Source of the DNA: Archivesica marissinica | Lineage: Eukaryota > Mollusca > Bivalvia > Venerida > Vesicomyidae | Reading direction: 5' to 3' | Assembly: GCA_014843695.1 (NCBI GenBank) | Contig: CM026400.1 | Coordinates: 33,535,513 to 33,599,512, forward strand | Length of the DNA: 64,000 nt | Shown here: one piece after another, positions 8,773 to 18,879 of the stretch | Numbering within the stretch: the first letter of the stretch is position 1 | Layout of the letters: every line of letters starts with the position of its first letter | The notes under the pieces: model-generated | The model's database searches: none | Told to the model about the DNA's origin: nothing | The model's input: the letters and a program-made list of their open reading frames with translations, nothing else | Translations under genes and position numbers: made by a program

Positions 8773-11700
8773 GTAATGGTTTTACTAAAACTTCACTCGC
8801 AGTCTTCTCCAAATCCACTGTCTGAATGTTTCTCTGCGCCACTTCTGTCGCCAATTGAAAAACACTGGAGCCAATTTAAAAAAACTTGGAGCCAACTAAG
8901 AGCCATATAGTTTACAAATAAATATTTGAAGCCATGTATTTGACAAAACATGTGCAGCAAAAAAAGGTTGCGCCAAATCACAAAATTTAGTGCCAATATT
9001 TGTTATTTGGCTCGACCGGCAGCGGTAACGGGACAAAAAAATTGTTCGGTCAGGCAAAATAAACTGGAATTATAATTGGTATCAAAGCTCATTTTAGAGG
9101 GCGACTAAAAAGTCACTTGGGCGAAATAGGGACCCTGACTTCGCCTCATGGGGGTCCAACTTCTCCCCCCAAAGTTTCATACACAATTTTGTCCAGTAAA
9201 CTACACTGGCCCAATATACAATCAAACCTGTCTTAAGCAGCCAGCCAAGGGAGTCAAAGAAAGTGGCTGCTTAGCACAGGTAGCTGCTTAATAGAGGTCA
9301 AATGTATAGTAAGACAACATGTTTGGAATCTTGAAACTGGCTACTTAATACAGGTTGGCTGCTTAATGGAGGTGACCACTAACACAGGTTTGACTGTAAA
9401 GCACTCATTTTATTAAAATGTTGTATTGAATGGTCAAATTGTGTATTATAGCATAATTTAAGGACACAATTGCGCTGTTTCTCACTTCTCCCAAAAATGT
9501 ATGACCTAAAATGAACCCTGTGGTGTGCAGCACATTCTAAGTAAATGCATACTAGTGGAAGTCTTAACAGTATGGAAGTCCGCCTCCGTGGTCGAGTGGT
9601 TACGGTCGCTGACTTGTATACCACTGTAACCTATCATCACTGATGTTCACGGGTTCGAGCCCCGCTCAGGCCGTCTCATTTATATGAAAAAGTTGGCAGT
9701 TTCTTACGGAGGTTGGTGCACCCAAGTAATGGTTAACCGCTGGAGCCTGCCCATGAAAGGTGTTGTTGGGTAAACTGCCCGCCGGCGATATAGCCCAAAA
9801 TGGTGCCGATGCAGGCGTAAAACCCGAAATATAACAATATAACAATAACAGTATGGAGATAAAATGAGTAATTGACCTCTTCTGTAAGTGTTGTGGAGTA
9901 AATGGTTTTTCCTAACCTTGGAACCGGCGTTGATATATTTTGCCTGGTCAGTCATATAAATATATTTTAACACCGATATCATTAATTGGGCCATATTGAG
10001 ATTCTGATAATGTCATATTGCCAGAAGGAAATTAGTGAAAAATCGACAGACTGGAACCCAGGCTAGGTTATTTTGCCAGAAGGAAATTAGTGAAAAATCG
10101 ACAAACTGGAACCCAGGCTAGGTTATTTTGCCAGAAGGAAATTAGTGAAAAATCGACAGACTGGAACCCAGGTTAGGTTATTCCCGGAGACATAAACATC
10201 ATCTAGAATTGTTCTTTCTCGTTGCAGGAGGCTAACAACCTGAGATCTCGTAACTCCTTCAGATATAATGGACTGATCCACAATAAAACCATCGGACTGC
10301 AACCAGACAAGGATGGCAAGGGTGTTGTCATGGTCACTAGGAAAGCACACGGTTAGTGGTATTTGTAATCTTGTGCCCTCCATAGATGCAATAAACTACT
10401 ACATGTAATGTCCAAGAATTTGGGTTCCACGTAAGATTGAATTTACACCATGACACCGACACTATGGCAGGGTTGTTACGGTCGCCGACTTCCAATTCTC
10501 TTGTCTTCAGCTGTAGGTTTGAATCCCACTGGGAGTCGAATTGGTTCATATGAGGAAGCTATCCAGCTGGTTTGCGGATGATCAGTGGTTTTACTCAAGT
10601 GTCCGCAGAGGTGCCTGTGGTCTTCGTATACCAGTAACCCATAATGTAATGTCGTGCAGGTATTTACCGTCCATGCTCGCCTATAAGATGAGTTTTTTAC
10701 CAACAGATTATGATTTTACCAACATATTATGACCTCAAAGTGGCTTCCCTTCTTACAAGTGAATTGTAAAAAAAAAAATTATTAATGTTTTTTAAGAAAA
10801 GGAACCATTCCTGACAATTTCTTCAACTTGCAATGACCAAACATGCATGTTATTCATGGTCAACCTGTCTTATATGCGATAGTGCATGCCAAAACCCACA
10901 CGATTTCACGACCAAAGTAAAGAGTCGAGATCGCCTTATAGGCGAGTATAGACAGTAGTTATTCATAAAGTTTAAAAACTTGAAAGTTTTCACCATGTTG
11001 CGAAAGCATAGCTTTCAGCCACATTTCTTGACCTTTGAACTGAAAGACAATTATTATGAAAGCAGCGTTTGCCGTATCATAGTCTCAATCGGTTCAGATG
11101 GTTCTAGTTGGGTATGCTGGGTATTGATTCCAGTGTCATGGCCAGATGTGTTTGTTTTTAGTGGTTGGTCGCCCTGCAAAGTTGTACAACCGTGTGGAGT
11201 TGAAGAAAGGAGGCCGTAAAACTCTCACAACTATCAAGAACTCGATCAGGAAGGGCAGATACAGGAAGGACCTGAAAATGGTGAGTTGTGTGTTGCAGAT
11301 CTCGGGCTAGTGGGTGGCAGCTTTCGAGCTAGTGGGTGGCAGCTCACATGCTAGTGGGTGGCAGCTCACATGCTAGTGGGTGGCAGCTCTCAGGCTAGTG
11401 GGTGGCAGCTCACAAGCTAGTGGGTGGCAGCTCTCAAGCTAGTGGGTGGCAGCTCACATGCTAGTGGGTGGCAGCTCTCATGCTAGTGGGTGGCAGCTCT
11501 CAAGCTAGTGGGTGGCAGCTCTCGTGCTAGTGGGTGGCAGCTCTCTAGCTTGTTGGTGGCAGCTCTCTGGCTAGTGGGTGGCAGCTCTCAAGCTAGAGGG
11601 TGGCAGCTCTCAAGCTAGTGGGTGGCAGCTCTCATGCTAGTGAGTGGCAGCTCTCAGGCTAGTGGGTGGCAGCTCTCTGGCTAGTAGGTGGCAGCTCTCA

Positions 11701-14700
11701 TGCTAGTGGGTGGCAGCTCTCATGCTAGTGGGTGGCAGCTCTCAGGCTAGTGGGTGGCAGCTCTCTGGTAATTAGCCATGACGACATAACCAATTTATGG
11801 AATGTCAATACAATTAGATCACCATTGTGCTGTGCTGCCCTGCAAGTCTGACCCACACTGCAATTGTAAAGCCAGTGTTATTGCCCTTGGGTTGATTTTA
11901 AAAATCCCTTGAATTCATTAAAATTTCAATATTTTCACCGTAACACTTTAAAAATTAAAAAAATCACCATTGCGCGTTATCCCCGCCAATCAGAGTTACT
12001 GCCCTTGATTTGATCATAAATACAACATAACTTAATAGTAGACACATATATATATGCCTTTTATTTATTTTAAAAAGTTATATTTTATGCACTATATAAG
12101 GTTAGTGTTTTTGTTTGTTTGTCTGTCCGTGTTAGTGCGAGGTTGAACTTAGTGTTTTTTGTTTGTACGTGTTGGGGCGAAGTTGAACTTAAAAAGTGTT
12201 TTTTGTTTGTCCGTATTGGGGCGAAGTTGAACTTAAAAGGTGTTTTTTGTTTGTCCGTGTTGGGACGAAGTTGAACTTAAAAAGTGTTGTTGTTTTTGTC
12301 TGTCCGTGTTATGGGGAGGTTGAACTTTAGAAAGAAAACGCTAGTCTATTATTCATGCACATGACACGAAGAATTATTATTAATATCCGGAGCCAATTGA
12401 TATTAAAATCCTGCCATTTCATAAAATTAATCAAGGACCATATTCGACGAGTGATGTCAATTTAAGAATTTGCTTGTTTCATTTAAACATTTAAACAGAC
12501 TACTCTTCACCTATACATGTCAAATATATGTTGCTAATGCGCTCAAAATGCAAAATAAATCAAATTTTAACCCTTTCAACACCACAGACCTCTATATAGG
12601 CTTACAAAAAGTGTAGATCCTCGTGACAAGCCGTCTCATCAGGATCTGCAATTTTTGCAAGTAGTATTACTAATATTAGACAAAATTACCCATCTTGATA
12701 AATGAACTGGTCCGAATGTAATTTTCTTATTCATTTATTGGTCTACGAATATCATAGACCAGTCCATGTCAGTTACTTGGTGTTGAAAGAGTTAAAAAGG
12801 TAAATTAGTGTCAAAACTTTGTTACATCCTTATTAGATTATAATGTTCCAAGAATAAAATAGTTCTTCTACACAAAATATGCCGGCCAGTCTACTTTACA
12901 TGTATATAATTACCATGCATAACATTTTCCTTGCAAACTATGTATGTGTAGTTGAACTAAATCCGAGTTGAATAATTTTATCTGCACCCGAGTCCAAAAA
13001 TGCTACGTCGTCAATTGTTTAAACAGGCATAAACAATTATTCGGCACTATTTTTCTTTACGTAGTATTACCTAAATGAAAGAAAATGCTGCATTCCTCAC
13101 AAACTGGCGAATCGCCGCAATTATCAACCTTGGTGAAATTTCTGCATACATTTGCCGTGTTCCTGCTAATTAGGAGGTCTCGCATTAATGGTTGGTGCTA
13201 TGTAAAATCATGGTGTTCTGTCATCTGAGAATTCCTCCGGATATGTACTGTATTAAGCCCTTTAAGACGCTGTCGACAACGAAAATTAATGTTCTTGGAT
13301 AACTTGTAAACTGTTGACATAAATGTGCCGGGCGCCATATGATGTGATTGTTTAGGAAGAGTCGTAGTGTCGCAACTATGATGATACAATACATAACTGA
13401 TGGCAGTATTGAAGTAATTACATCAACTATAGATATAAATGTGCCGGGCGCCAGATGATGTGATTGTTTAGGAAGAGTCGTAGTGTCGCAACTATGATGA
13501 TACAATACATAACTGATGGCAGTATTGAAGTAATTACATCAACTATAGATATAAATGTGCCGGCCCAGATGATGTGATTGTTTAGGAAGAGTCGTAGTGT
13601 CGCAACTATGATGATACATACATAACTGATGGCAGTATGAAGTAATTTGATCAACTACAGGGTTCATTCTAGTTCAAATTTTTGGGAGAAGTGAGAAAAG
13701 TGCGCTCGTGTCTTTAAATGATGAAAATTGTAAAAATAAAATGGGTAGAAGTGGACCCCCGAGGAGAGGTCAGGGTTCTATTCCACCCTCATCACCCTCT
13801 AACTGATCCCTGCAACTATAGATATAAATGTGCCGGGTACCAGATGATGTGATTGTTTAGGAAGAGTCGTAGTGTCGCAACTATGATGATACAATACATA
13901 ACTGATGGCAGTATTGAAGTAATTACATCAACTATAGATATAAATGTGCCGGGTACCAGATGATGTGATTGTTTAGGAAGAGTCGTAGTGTCGCAACTAT
14001 GATGATACAATACATAACTGATGGCAGTATTGAAGTAATTACATCAACTATAGATATAAATGTGCCGGGTACCAGATGATGTGATTGTTTAGGAAGAGTC
14101 GTAGTGTCGCAACTATGATGATACAATACATAACTGATGGCAGTATTGAAGTAATTACATCAACTATAGATATAAATGTGCCGGGCGCCAGATGATCAAA
14201 ATATGGTTAAAATGCATAGTATGACCATTAAATACAACATTTGAATAGAAGGAGTGCTTTATAATGGGCCAGTGTATCTTACTGGCCAAAATTTGTATGA
14301 AAATTGTAAGAATAAAATGTGTAGAAGTGGGACCCCCAGAGGGAGAAGTCGGGGTATTCCACCCACATCACCCTCGAAACTGATCCCTGCAACTATAGAT
14401 ATAAATGTACCGGGAGCCAGATGATGTGATTGTTTAGGAAGAGTCGTAGTGTCGCAACTATGATGATAAAATACATAACTGATGGCAGTATTGAAACTTA
14501 TACAAAGAAATTCAGTTCGATTGCGAAACTAGTTCTTACAGCTTTGTTTAATCGCTCTCGAGACCTCATTCCTGATGGAAGCCATCGCCATGAGGGGTAT
14601 AGAAGAAGCAATGTGGAATTTAAGTGCCTTGCATAAGGACGCAAATGTAACTGCTACAGCTCGGAGCAAACTCCGGGCATTTCACATCTAAAGCGAACGC

Positions 14701-17700
14701 GCTATCACAACTTCCTATTAAATAAATATATTGAAGTAATTACATCAACTATAGATATAAATGTGCCGGGTACCAGATGATGTGATTGTTTAGGAAGAGT
14801 CGTAGTGTCGCAACTATGATGATACAATACATAACTGATGGCAGTATTGAAGTAATTACATCAACTATAGATATAAATGTGCCGGGTACCAGATGATGTG
14901 ATTGTTTAGGAAGAGTCGTAGTGTCGCAACTATGATGATAAAATACATAACTGATGGCAGTATTGAAGTAATTACATCAACTATAGATATAAATCAGGGC
15001 TGTACAAATATGTTTCAAGGTCACTTGTCCAATAATATTTTGCCAAAACAGCAATTAAAAATGTGATATCATATGTATCTTTACGTATAGGCTAATTGAG
15101 ACAGAGACAAGATCATGATTAAGATTATTTAATTCAGTTTTTACTCTTATTTACATAAATTATCTAAATAAATAAAGAATCATTATTACACACAAACTAA
15201 TAATAATTATTTACAACACCGGTCACACACATTTCTTAACACTTATGCCCGTGGACATGACGACCGCCTTTGCCACAGGCAAGCCAGTGCCTGGTGGCCT
15301 TCTCAGCATCAAAGTCTTGCAGAGAAGGCCCAGTTCTCTTCAGTTCACTTAATGGCACTCAGGCTGGTCCTTAATAGTCTGGCGTACACCTCACTAACAG
15401 GCACCTCACTGCTCTGCTGCTGTTGCCTCATAAGCATCTTCAACTGCACATACTCCGTCTGAATCTGGCCTCAGGGACAACGGCCATCGTCTGAATCTGA
15501 CCTCCGGGAACACAGCCATCATATGGTTCAGGATGTCCTGTAGATCTTCTTTTCCGTGGCTGGCCAGCTGATGTCGCTCACTTGGGACGGACCTGTAGTC
15601 CAGGGCCTGGAAGGACTTCAGTGGTTTCTCGTTGAAGTTCTGGAACCTGCAAATATACATGCATATCACTACATAATTATGAATTCAAAATGGAATCATC
15701 AGTGAGTGTACTCGCTCAATACTCAGTCTGTTCTTTTTAGCCTCCCCACTTTCATCTTCACTTTTCCGTTTAAAACTAAAGAATTTAAGTAAACTCATAT
15801 TGATCTTAACACGGCAGCGCAGTTATAATAGAATAATTAATATGGACGGAATGTGCAGAGTCCGATAGTTATTTACAGTATATTTCTATATAAAATTGAG
15901 TAAATCATATCGGTTGGCTGATCTTGAACTTGAATTGCTCTAATTATATCATGAAATTAAAAAACACAACTTACCTCTTTAAAAATAGTGACGTTTTCTG
16001 CGCCTCGGCAAAAAAGACAGAATTGACGCATGTATCGGCGAATATCAATCAGTGTTTGCCGTCTGTAATGGTAATCAGGCCACATTAATTGCCCACGTTT
16101 GTAGCACGCGTCCATCATAACAAATCAACACAATCAGGCCTCATTCATCTATTATGTATTTACACTCTTAATCTTTAAATTAGCGAGTGTTTTCACAGTT
16201 CATCGCATTGTTTACATTCGCAATCGGCATATGTGTGATCACGTGATCTCACAACACGCGTACACAGTGTTTCATTGGATTTCTACCGCGGTAATTCATC
16301 CGTTTTTTGGCGAAAGTAAATAGAGCCGGGTTATTTTTTTTAGATTTTCTGTCAAAAAAGATGATTATGATTTTTGAAAAAGGCACTTGTCCGGGACTTA
16401 CGTTTTGAAATTAGCCACTTGTCCGTCGTAATTTTCAACTTGATTCGGGCGATAGGATTTGTACAGCCCTGTAAATGTACCGGGAGCCAGATGATGTGAT
16501 TGTTTAGGAAGAGTCGTAGTGTCGCAACTATGATGATAAAATACATAACTGATGGCAGTATTGAAGTAATTACATCAACTATAGATATAAATGTGCCGGG
16601 CGCCAGATGATGTGATTGTTTAGGAAGAGTCGTAGTGTCGCAACTATGATGATACAATACATAACTGATGGCAGTATTGAAGTAATTACATCAACTATAG
16701 ATATAAATGTGCCGGGTACCAAGATGTGATTGTTTAGGAAGAGTCGTAGTGTCGCAACTATGATGATACAATACATAACTGATGGCAGTATTGAAGTAAT
16801 TACATCAACTATAGATATAAATGTGCCGGGTACCAGATGATGTGATTGTTTAGGAAGAGTCGTAGTGTCGCAACTATGATGATAAAATACATAACTGATG
16901 GCAGTATTGAAACTTATACAAAGAAATTCAGTTCGATTGCGAAACTAGTTCTTACAGCTTTGTTTAATCGCTCTCGAGACCTCATTCCTGATGGCCGTAT
17001 TGATGTAGATGCTAAGATATGTTGTATAGAAATCAAGTCTGTGGACTTATATATCTATAAACATTTATAGATATATATCTGTATATGTATACATCTCCTA
17101 GTTCTTATCATTGTGTGCGAGAGATTTGCGTCGTCCGTCTCCTATAGCCAGTTGGATGCAGTTTTATGTAGCTTAAAATAATCTTCTTTGCATAATTTTG
17201 TTACAGTCCATAGGAACTCTATATAAGTATGGTTGTCTTATTACCTTAACCCTTTCAACACCACAGACCTCTAAATTGGCTTACAAAAAAGTGTAGATCC
17301 AGATGAGCCGGCTCGTAAGGAGCCGTCTCATCAGGATCTGCACTTTTTTCAAGTAATATAACTATTTTTAGAATTTTTTTTACCCATTTTAATAAATCCA
17401 AATGTAATTTTGTTATTAATTTATTGGTCTAAAAATATCATGGACCAGTCCATGTCAGTTACTTGGTGTTGAATGGGTTAATAATGGTCAATATCAAACG
17501 TTAGCGTATGAAATGTAGTGAGTTTGCCAACAGACTGATTACCCCCCCCCCCCCCCCCTTACGGCCATTTGAACATTTTTATACGGTAACTCTTGTCCGT
17601 CTCCAAAACGACTTGTTGCTTTTTCACAGTACTTGGCATGAAGCATCGGTGCACATTTCTACCCTGTTCCGGTTGGATGAATTTTGGGAGAATTACGGCC

Positions 17701-18835
17701 ATTTGAACATTTTTATAATGCAGCTTGTCCATGCTTTATCTCCAATACTACATAATTATGTCTTTTTAGCTCAATGTGTCTGTCCGGCTTACATTAACAT
17801 GTTCAAACATCTCCTCGGTAACCATTGGGTCTATAGCCACCATTTATGGAGCCGTTACGATTGTGCCCTTAGGCAAGGCATTTAAATTCCACATTGCCTC
17901 TTCTCTCTCTCCCTCGTGGCGATGAATTCCACCAGGAATGAGGTCTCGAGAGTGATTTATATAAGTTGAAATAACTTGTTTCGCAATCGAGCTAAAATAA
18001 ATTTGTATACGCTATGACTATGTCATTTTTATTAGGTTCGGGATTACAAATGGTGACCCTGGGATCAAAAATGATCGTTATTGTAGGGCTCAAATATTAT
18101 GTTTGAGTGAATATGGTCATGTCATATATCAAATCGAAGGTATCGACGTTGCGAGCAAGGTTCATCAAAAACTTGTTTCAGATTATACATGTATCTTATA
18201 CGATGGTGAATGTTGCAATATTAAGAGATATTAGCAATATTGACGACTGCATAGCGCAGATAGCTGCTTTACATGTAATGGGGAATCTGAAAACGGGCTG
18301 CTTAATACAGGTTGACTACTTAACCCATTCAACCCCAAGTAACTGACATGGACTGGTCCATGATATTCTTAGACCAATAAATGAAGAAAATTACATTCGG
18401 ACCAGTTCATTGATCAAGATGGGTAATTTTGTCTAAAATTAATAATTATTACTGGCAAAAAAGTGCAGATCCTGATGAGACGGCTCGTCATGAGCCGGCT
18501 CATCTGGATCTACACTTTTTCATAAGCCTATTTAGAGGCCTGTGGGGTTGAAAGGGTTAATGGAGGTGACCATGAGCACGGGTTTGACGGCCTCCATCCA
18601 TATATATTCCTATGTACAGTGCAAGTGTTTGCCTCGCATGTCGATGCAAGTGTTTGCCTCGCATGTCGATGCAACCTGAATTGTGTTGATGCACAGTCAA
18701 ACCTATATGCCATATTTTGTCACGTACACAGAAATGTGTTCCCTCTTTCAGGCGGCTGTACGACGTGCCAGTGCCATCTTGAAGAGCCAGAAGCCTGTAG
18801 CTGTGAGAAAAACTGTCCGAAAGAGGAAAGATTAA
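8686..18835 (+). CDS. RPL28: Ribosomal protein L28 (eL28), complete coding region in four exons
   Basis: Exons 8686-8772, 10228-10351, 11162-11280 and 18752-18835 join in phase (0, 1, 0) to give a 137-aa basic protein, the same length as human RPL28. Conserved stretches include RNKQTY-like [35 protein letters not shown], a run of [11 protein letters not shown] and the C-terminal [20 protein letters not shown]. eL28 is a eukaryote/archaeon-type large-subunit protein that binds rRNA at the ribosome surface. All introns are GT-AG. The start ATG is 8 nt into an exon whose acceptor (tgtttatttcag) ends at 8678, so a noncoding 5' exon must lie upstream; I could not place it. Intron 3 is 7.5 kb and almost wholly repeats. 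Assignment is certain; expression is not tested. Confidence 0.97.
8815..9005 (-). mobile_element. MITE-like element (ggttccc family) fragment in RPL28 intron 1
   Basis: Sequence such as ctgcgccacttctgtcgcca and aagagccatatag matches, on the other strand, the complete copy at 54211-54478 and the fragment at 29287-29493. Confidence 0.65.
9025..9190. repeat. Degenerate CAGGG...CCCTG element fragment
   Basis: Contains agggcgactaaaaagtcact, gggaccctgacttcgcc and gggggtccaacttctcccc, the inner blocks of the copy at 57059-57361, without clear ends. Confidence 0.5.
9221..9399. mobile_element. Palindromic MITE-like repeat (acagtcaaacctgt ends)
   Basis: Left end caatcaaacctgtcttaagc and right end acaggtttgactgta are inverted. 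Inside, gtggctgctta and ggctgcttaatgg recur. Copies at 37477-37650, 39227-39366 and 18280-18590 (interrupted) show it is dispersed. No coding capacity. Confidence 0.75.
9578..9845 (+). mobile_element. tRNA-Ser-like SINE (family 1), full length
   Basis: Same structure as 6516-6779, with intact B box cgggttcgagccccgc. The 12-bp direct repeat taacagtatgga flanks it (9565-9576, 9846-9857). Located in RPL28 intron 1. Confidence 0.93.
10010..10185 (+). repeat. Three-copy tandem repeat, period about 55 bp, next to RPL28 exon 2
   Basis: Three units contain ttgccagaaggaaattagtg and ggaacccagg. The array ends about 40 bp before the exon 2 acceptor and supplies part of that intron end. Confidence 0.9.
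10228..10351 (+). CDS. RPL28: RPL28 second coding exon
   Basis: Acceptor ctttctcgttgcag, then [20 protein letters not shown], then [21 protein letters not shown] and one base of the next codon before donor gttagt (10352). This is the most conserved part of eL28. Confidence 0.96.
10455..10640 (+). mobile_element. tRNA-derived SINE (family 3)
   Basis: tRNA-like head with B box taggtttgaatcccactggg, then the characteristic gaggaagctatccagctgg and tcagtggttttactc. The opposite end of the same family appears on the other strand at 20690-20885, and its 5'/3' end is amplified as a 65-bp satellite at 52963-54067. Confidence 0.7.
11162..11280 (+). CDS. RPL28: RPL28 third coding exon
   Basis: Acceptor gtgtttgtttttag ends at 11161. 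The exon encodes (V)[18 protein letters not shown] then [20 protein letters not shown] and M, ending phase 0 at donor gtgagt (11281). Confidence 0.96.
11294..11767 (+). repeat. 22-bp minisatellite in RPL28 intron 3
   Basis: About 21 units of ctagtgggtggcagctctca plus two bases, starting only 13 bp after the exon 3 donor. Units differ mainly at two positions (caagctag, catgctag, caggctag). Confidence 0.95.
11768..12104. other. Intron sequence without recognised feature
   Basis: AT-rich RPL28 intron 3 DNA between two tandem arrays. Nothing codes. Confidence 0.5.
12105..12330 (+). repeat. Tandem repeat, period about 45-55 bp, five imperfect units
   Basis: Units share ttttttgtttgtccgtgttg and gcgaagttgaacttaaaaag with length differences. 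It is inside RPL28 intron 3. Confidence 0.8.
12571..12791 (-). mobile_element. TTAA-flanked MITE (piggyBac-like), copy 1
   Basis: Ends ccctttcaacaccac and tggtgttgaaagag, flanked by TTAA on both sides (12567-12570, 12792-12795). Inside are two caccagtccatg-like blocks (gaccagtccatgtcagttac) and a hairpin remnant ccgtctcatcaggatctgc. Other copies: 17250, 18324, 29900, 36255, 41704, 62592. Confidence 0.88.
12796..13310. other. Intron sequence without recognised feature
   Basis: RPL28 intron 3. AT-rich; no terminal repeats, tRNA boxes or coding signal seen. Confidence 0.5.
13661..13812. mobile_element. Short CAGGG...CCCTG element inserted in the 116-bp satellite
   Basis: Left end cagggttcattctag, right end actgatccctg. 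The satellite reads caacta on both sides, a 6-bp duplication compared with uninterrupted units. It contains gggagaagtgag and gtggacccccgaggag like the larger copies. Confidence 0.75.
14193..14393. mobile_element. Partial CAGGG...CCCTG element, left end missing
   Basis: Starts inside the family consensus (aaaatatggttaaaatgcat) and ends ctgatccctg, then satellite sequence resumes with caactatagat. Confidence 0.65.
14495..14725 (-). mobile_element. SINE family 2, degenerate, between satellite blocks
   Basis: Minus-strand copy: tail at aaagaaattcagttcgattg, core ctctcgagacctcattcctg, B-box region damaged (ctcggagcaaactccggg), head cgctatcacaacttcc. The same junction of satellite and SINE tail recurs at 16910-16998, so it was amplified with the satellite. 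Confidence 0.75.
14996..16472 (-). mobile_element. Internally deleted DNA transposon with 5-bp target duplication
   Basis: Ends cagggctgtacaaat and atttgtacagccctg are inverted. The 116-bp satellite unit reads atataaat on the left and taaatgta on the right, where intact units have atataaatg: a 5-bp duplication, taaat. It holds two minus-strand coding remnants (15406-15830). A 5-bp duplication with CAGG ends is consistent with some hAT subgroups; superfamily is not proven. Confidence 0.88.
15406..15830 (-). pseudogene. Transposase-like coding remnants inside the DNA element
   Basis: Near 15715-15800 the minus strand encodes [18 protein letters not shown] ending KNRLSIERV, a basic/acidic start common in DNA transposases. 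Downstream, after an acceptor-like tgtatatttgcag, 15406-15655 encodes [19 protein letters not shown] and [17 protein letters not shown]. No catalytic domain is present. Most of the gene has been lost. The family is not recognised. Confidence 0.5.
17000..17249. other. AT-rich intron segment
   Basis: Contains a palindromic tatataaacatttatagata-type stretch near 17048-17085; otherwise featureless. Confidence 0.4.
17250..17477 (-). mobile_element. TTAA-flanked MITE (piggyBac-like), copy 2
   Basis: ccctttcaacaccac ... tgttgaatggg between TTAA sites (17246-17249, 17478-17481). The central hairpin ccggctcgtaaggagccgtc is intact. Confidence 0.9.
17538..17562 (+). repeat. Poly-C tract
   Basis: A run of about 17 C, possibly length-variable and error-prone. 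Confidence 0.7.
17838..18013 (+). mobile_element. SINE family 2, 5'-truncated
   Basis: Lacks the tRNA head; starts at gccgttacgattgtgccctt, then the same body and tail (cgcaatcgagctaaaataaa) as 2963-3190. Confidence 0.8.
18280..18590. mobile_element. Palindromic repeat interrupted by a TTAA MITE
   Basis: Left part ctgcttaatacaggttgac and right part aatggaggtgacc...cgggtttgac are the two halves of the repeat seen intact at 9221-9399. Between them sits the MITE at 18324-18556. The intact copy has one TTAA (ctgcttaatgg) where this copy has two. Confidence 0.85.
18324..18556 (+). mobile_element. TTAA-flanked MITE (piggyBac-like), copy 3, with mapped empty site
   Basis: cccattcaaccccaag ... ttgaaaggg between TTAA at 18320-18323 and 18557-18560. 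Comparison with 9221-9399 shows TTAA was single before insertion, proving the 4-bp duplication. Confidence 0.93.
18619..18672 (+). repeat. Two-copy 26-bp direct repeat
   Basis: tgtttgcctcgcatgtcgat occurs twice in direct succession, about 90 bp before RPL28 exon 4. Confidence 0.8.
18752..18835 (+). CDS. RPL28: RPL28 last coding exon
   Basis: Acceptor tgttccctctttcag, then [27 protein letters not shown] and stop TAA at 18833-18835. Ends like other eL28 proteins. Confidence 0.96.
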   Translation, partial: AAVRRASAILKSQKPVAVRKTVRKRKD

Positions 18836-18854
18836 CGTGTACGAACACTAAAGA

Positions 18855-18860
18855 AATAAA
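18855..18860 (+). terminator. RPL28 polyadenylation signal
   Basis: AATAAA 20 bp after the stop codon, followed by ttgtaacaaag. Position fits the very short 3'UTRs of ribosomal protein genes. Confidence 0.75.
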
Positions 18861-18879
18861 TTGTAACAAAGATTGGATG

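Larger units (their letters stand above)
13310..16915. repeat. 116-bp satellite, in blocks split by transposon insertions
   Basis: Units contain gatgtgattgtttaggaaga, gtcgtagtgtcgcaactatg and tacatcaactatagatataa. Blocks: about 13310-13658, 13813-14192, 14394-14490, 14735-14995, 16473-16915. Spacing of full copies is 116 bp (13816/13932). Two breaks are clean element insertions with target duplications (13661-13812 and 14996-16472), so the array predates them. Short open frames across units are by-products. Confidence 0.93.

Noticed and set aside
9578..9680. Functional tRNA-Ser gene
   Set aside because: The A and B boxes are those of a SINE head: no proper acceptor stem, SINE body follows, and a target duplication encloses the whole.
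13198..16776. Repeated frames [17 protein letters not shown]
   Set aside because: Translations of the 116-bp satellite inside an RPL28 intron; they recur exactly with the repeat.
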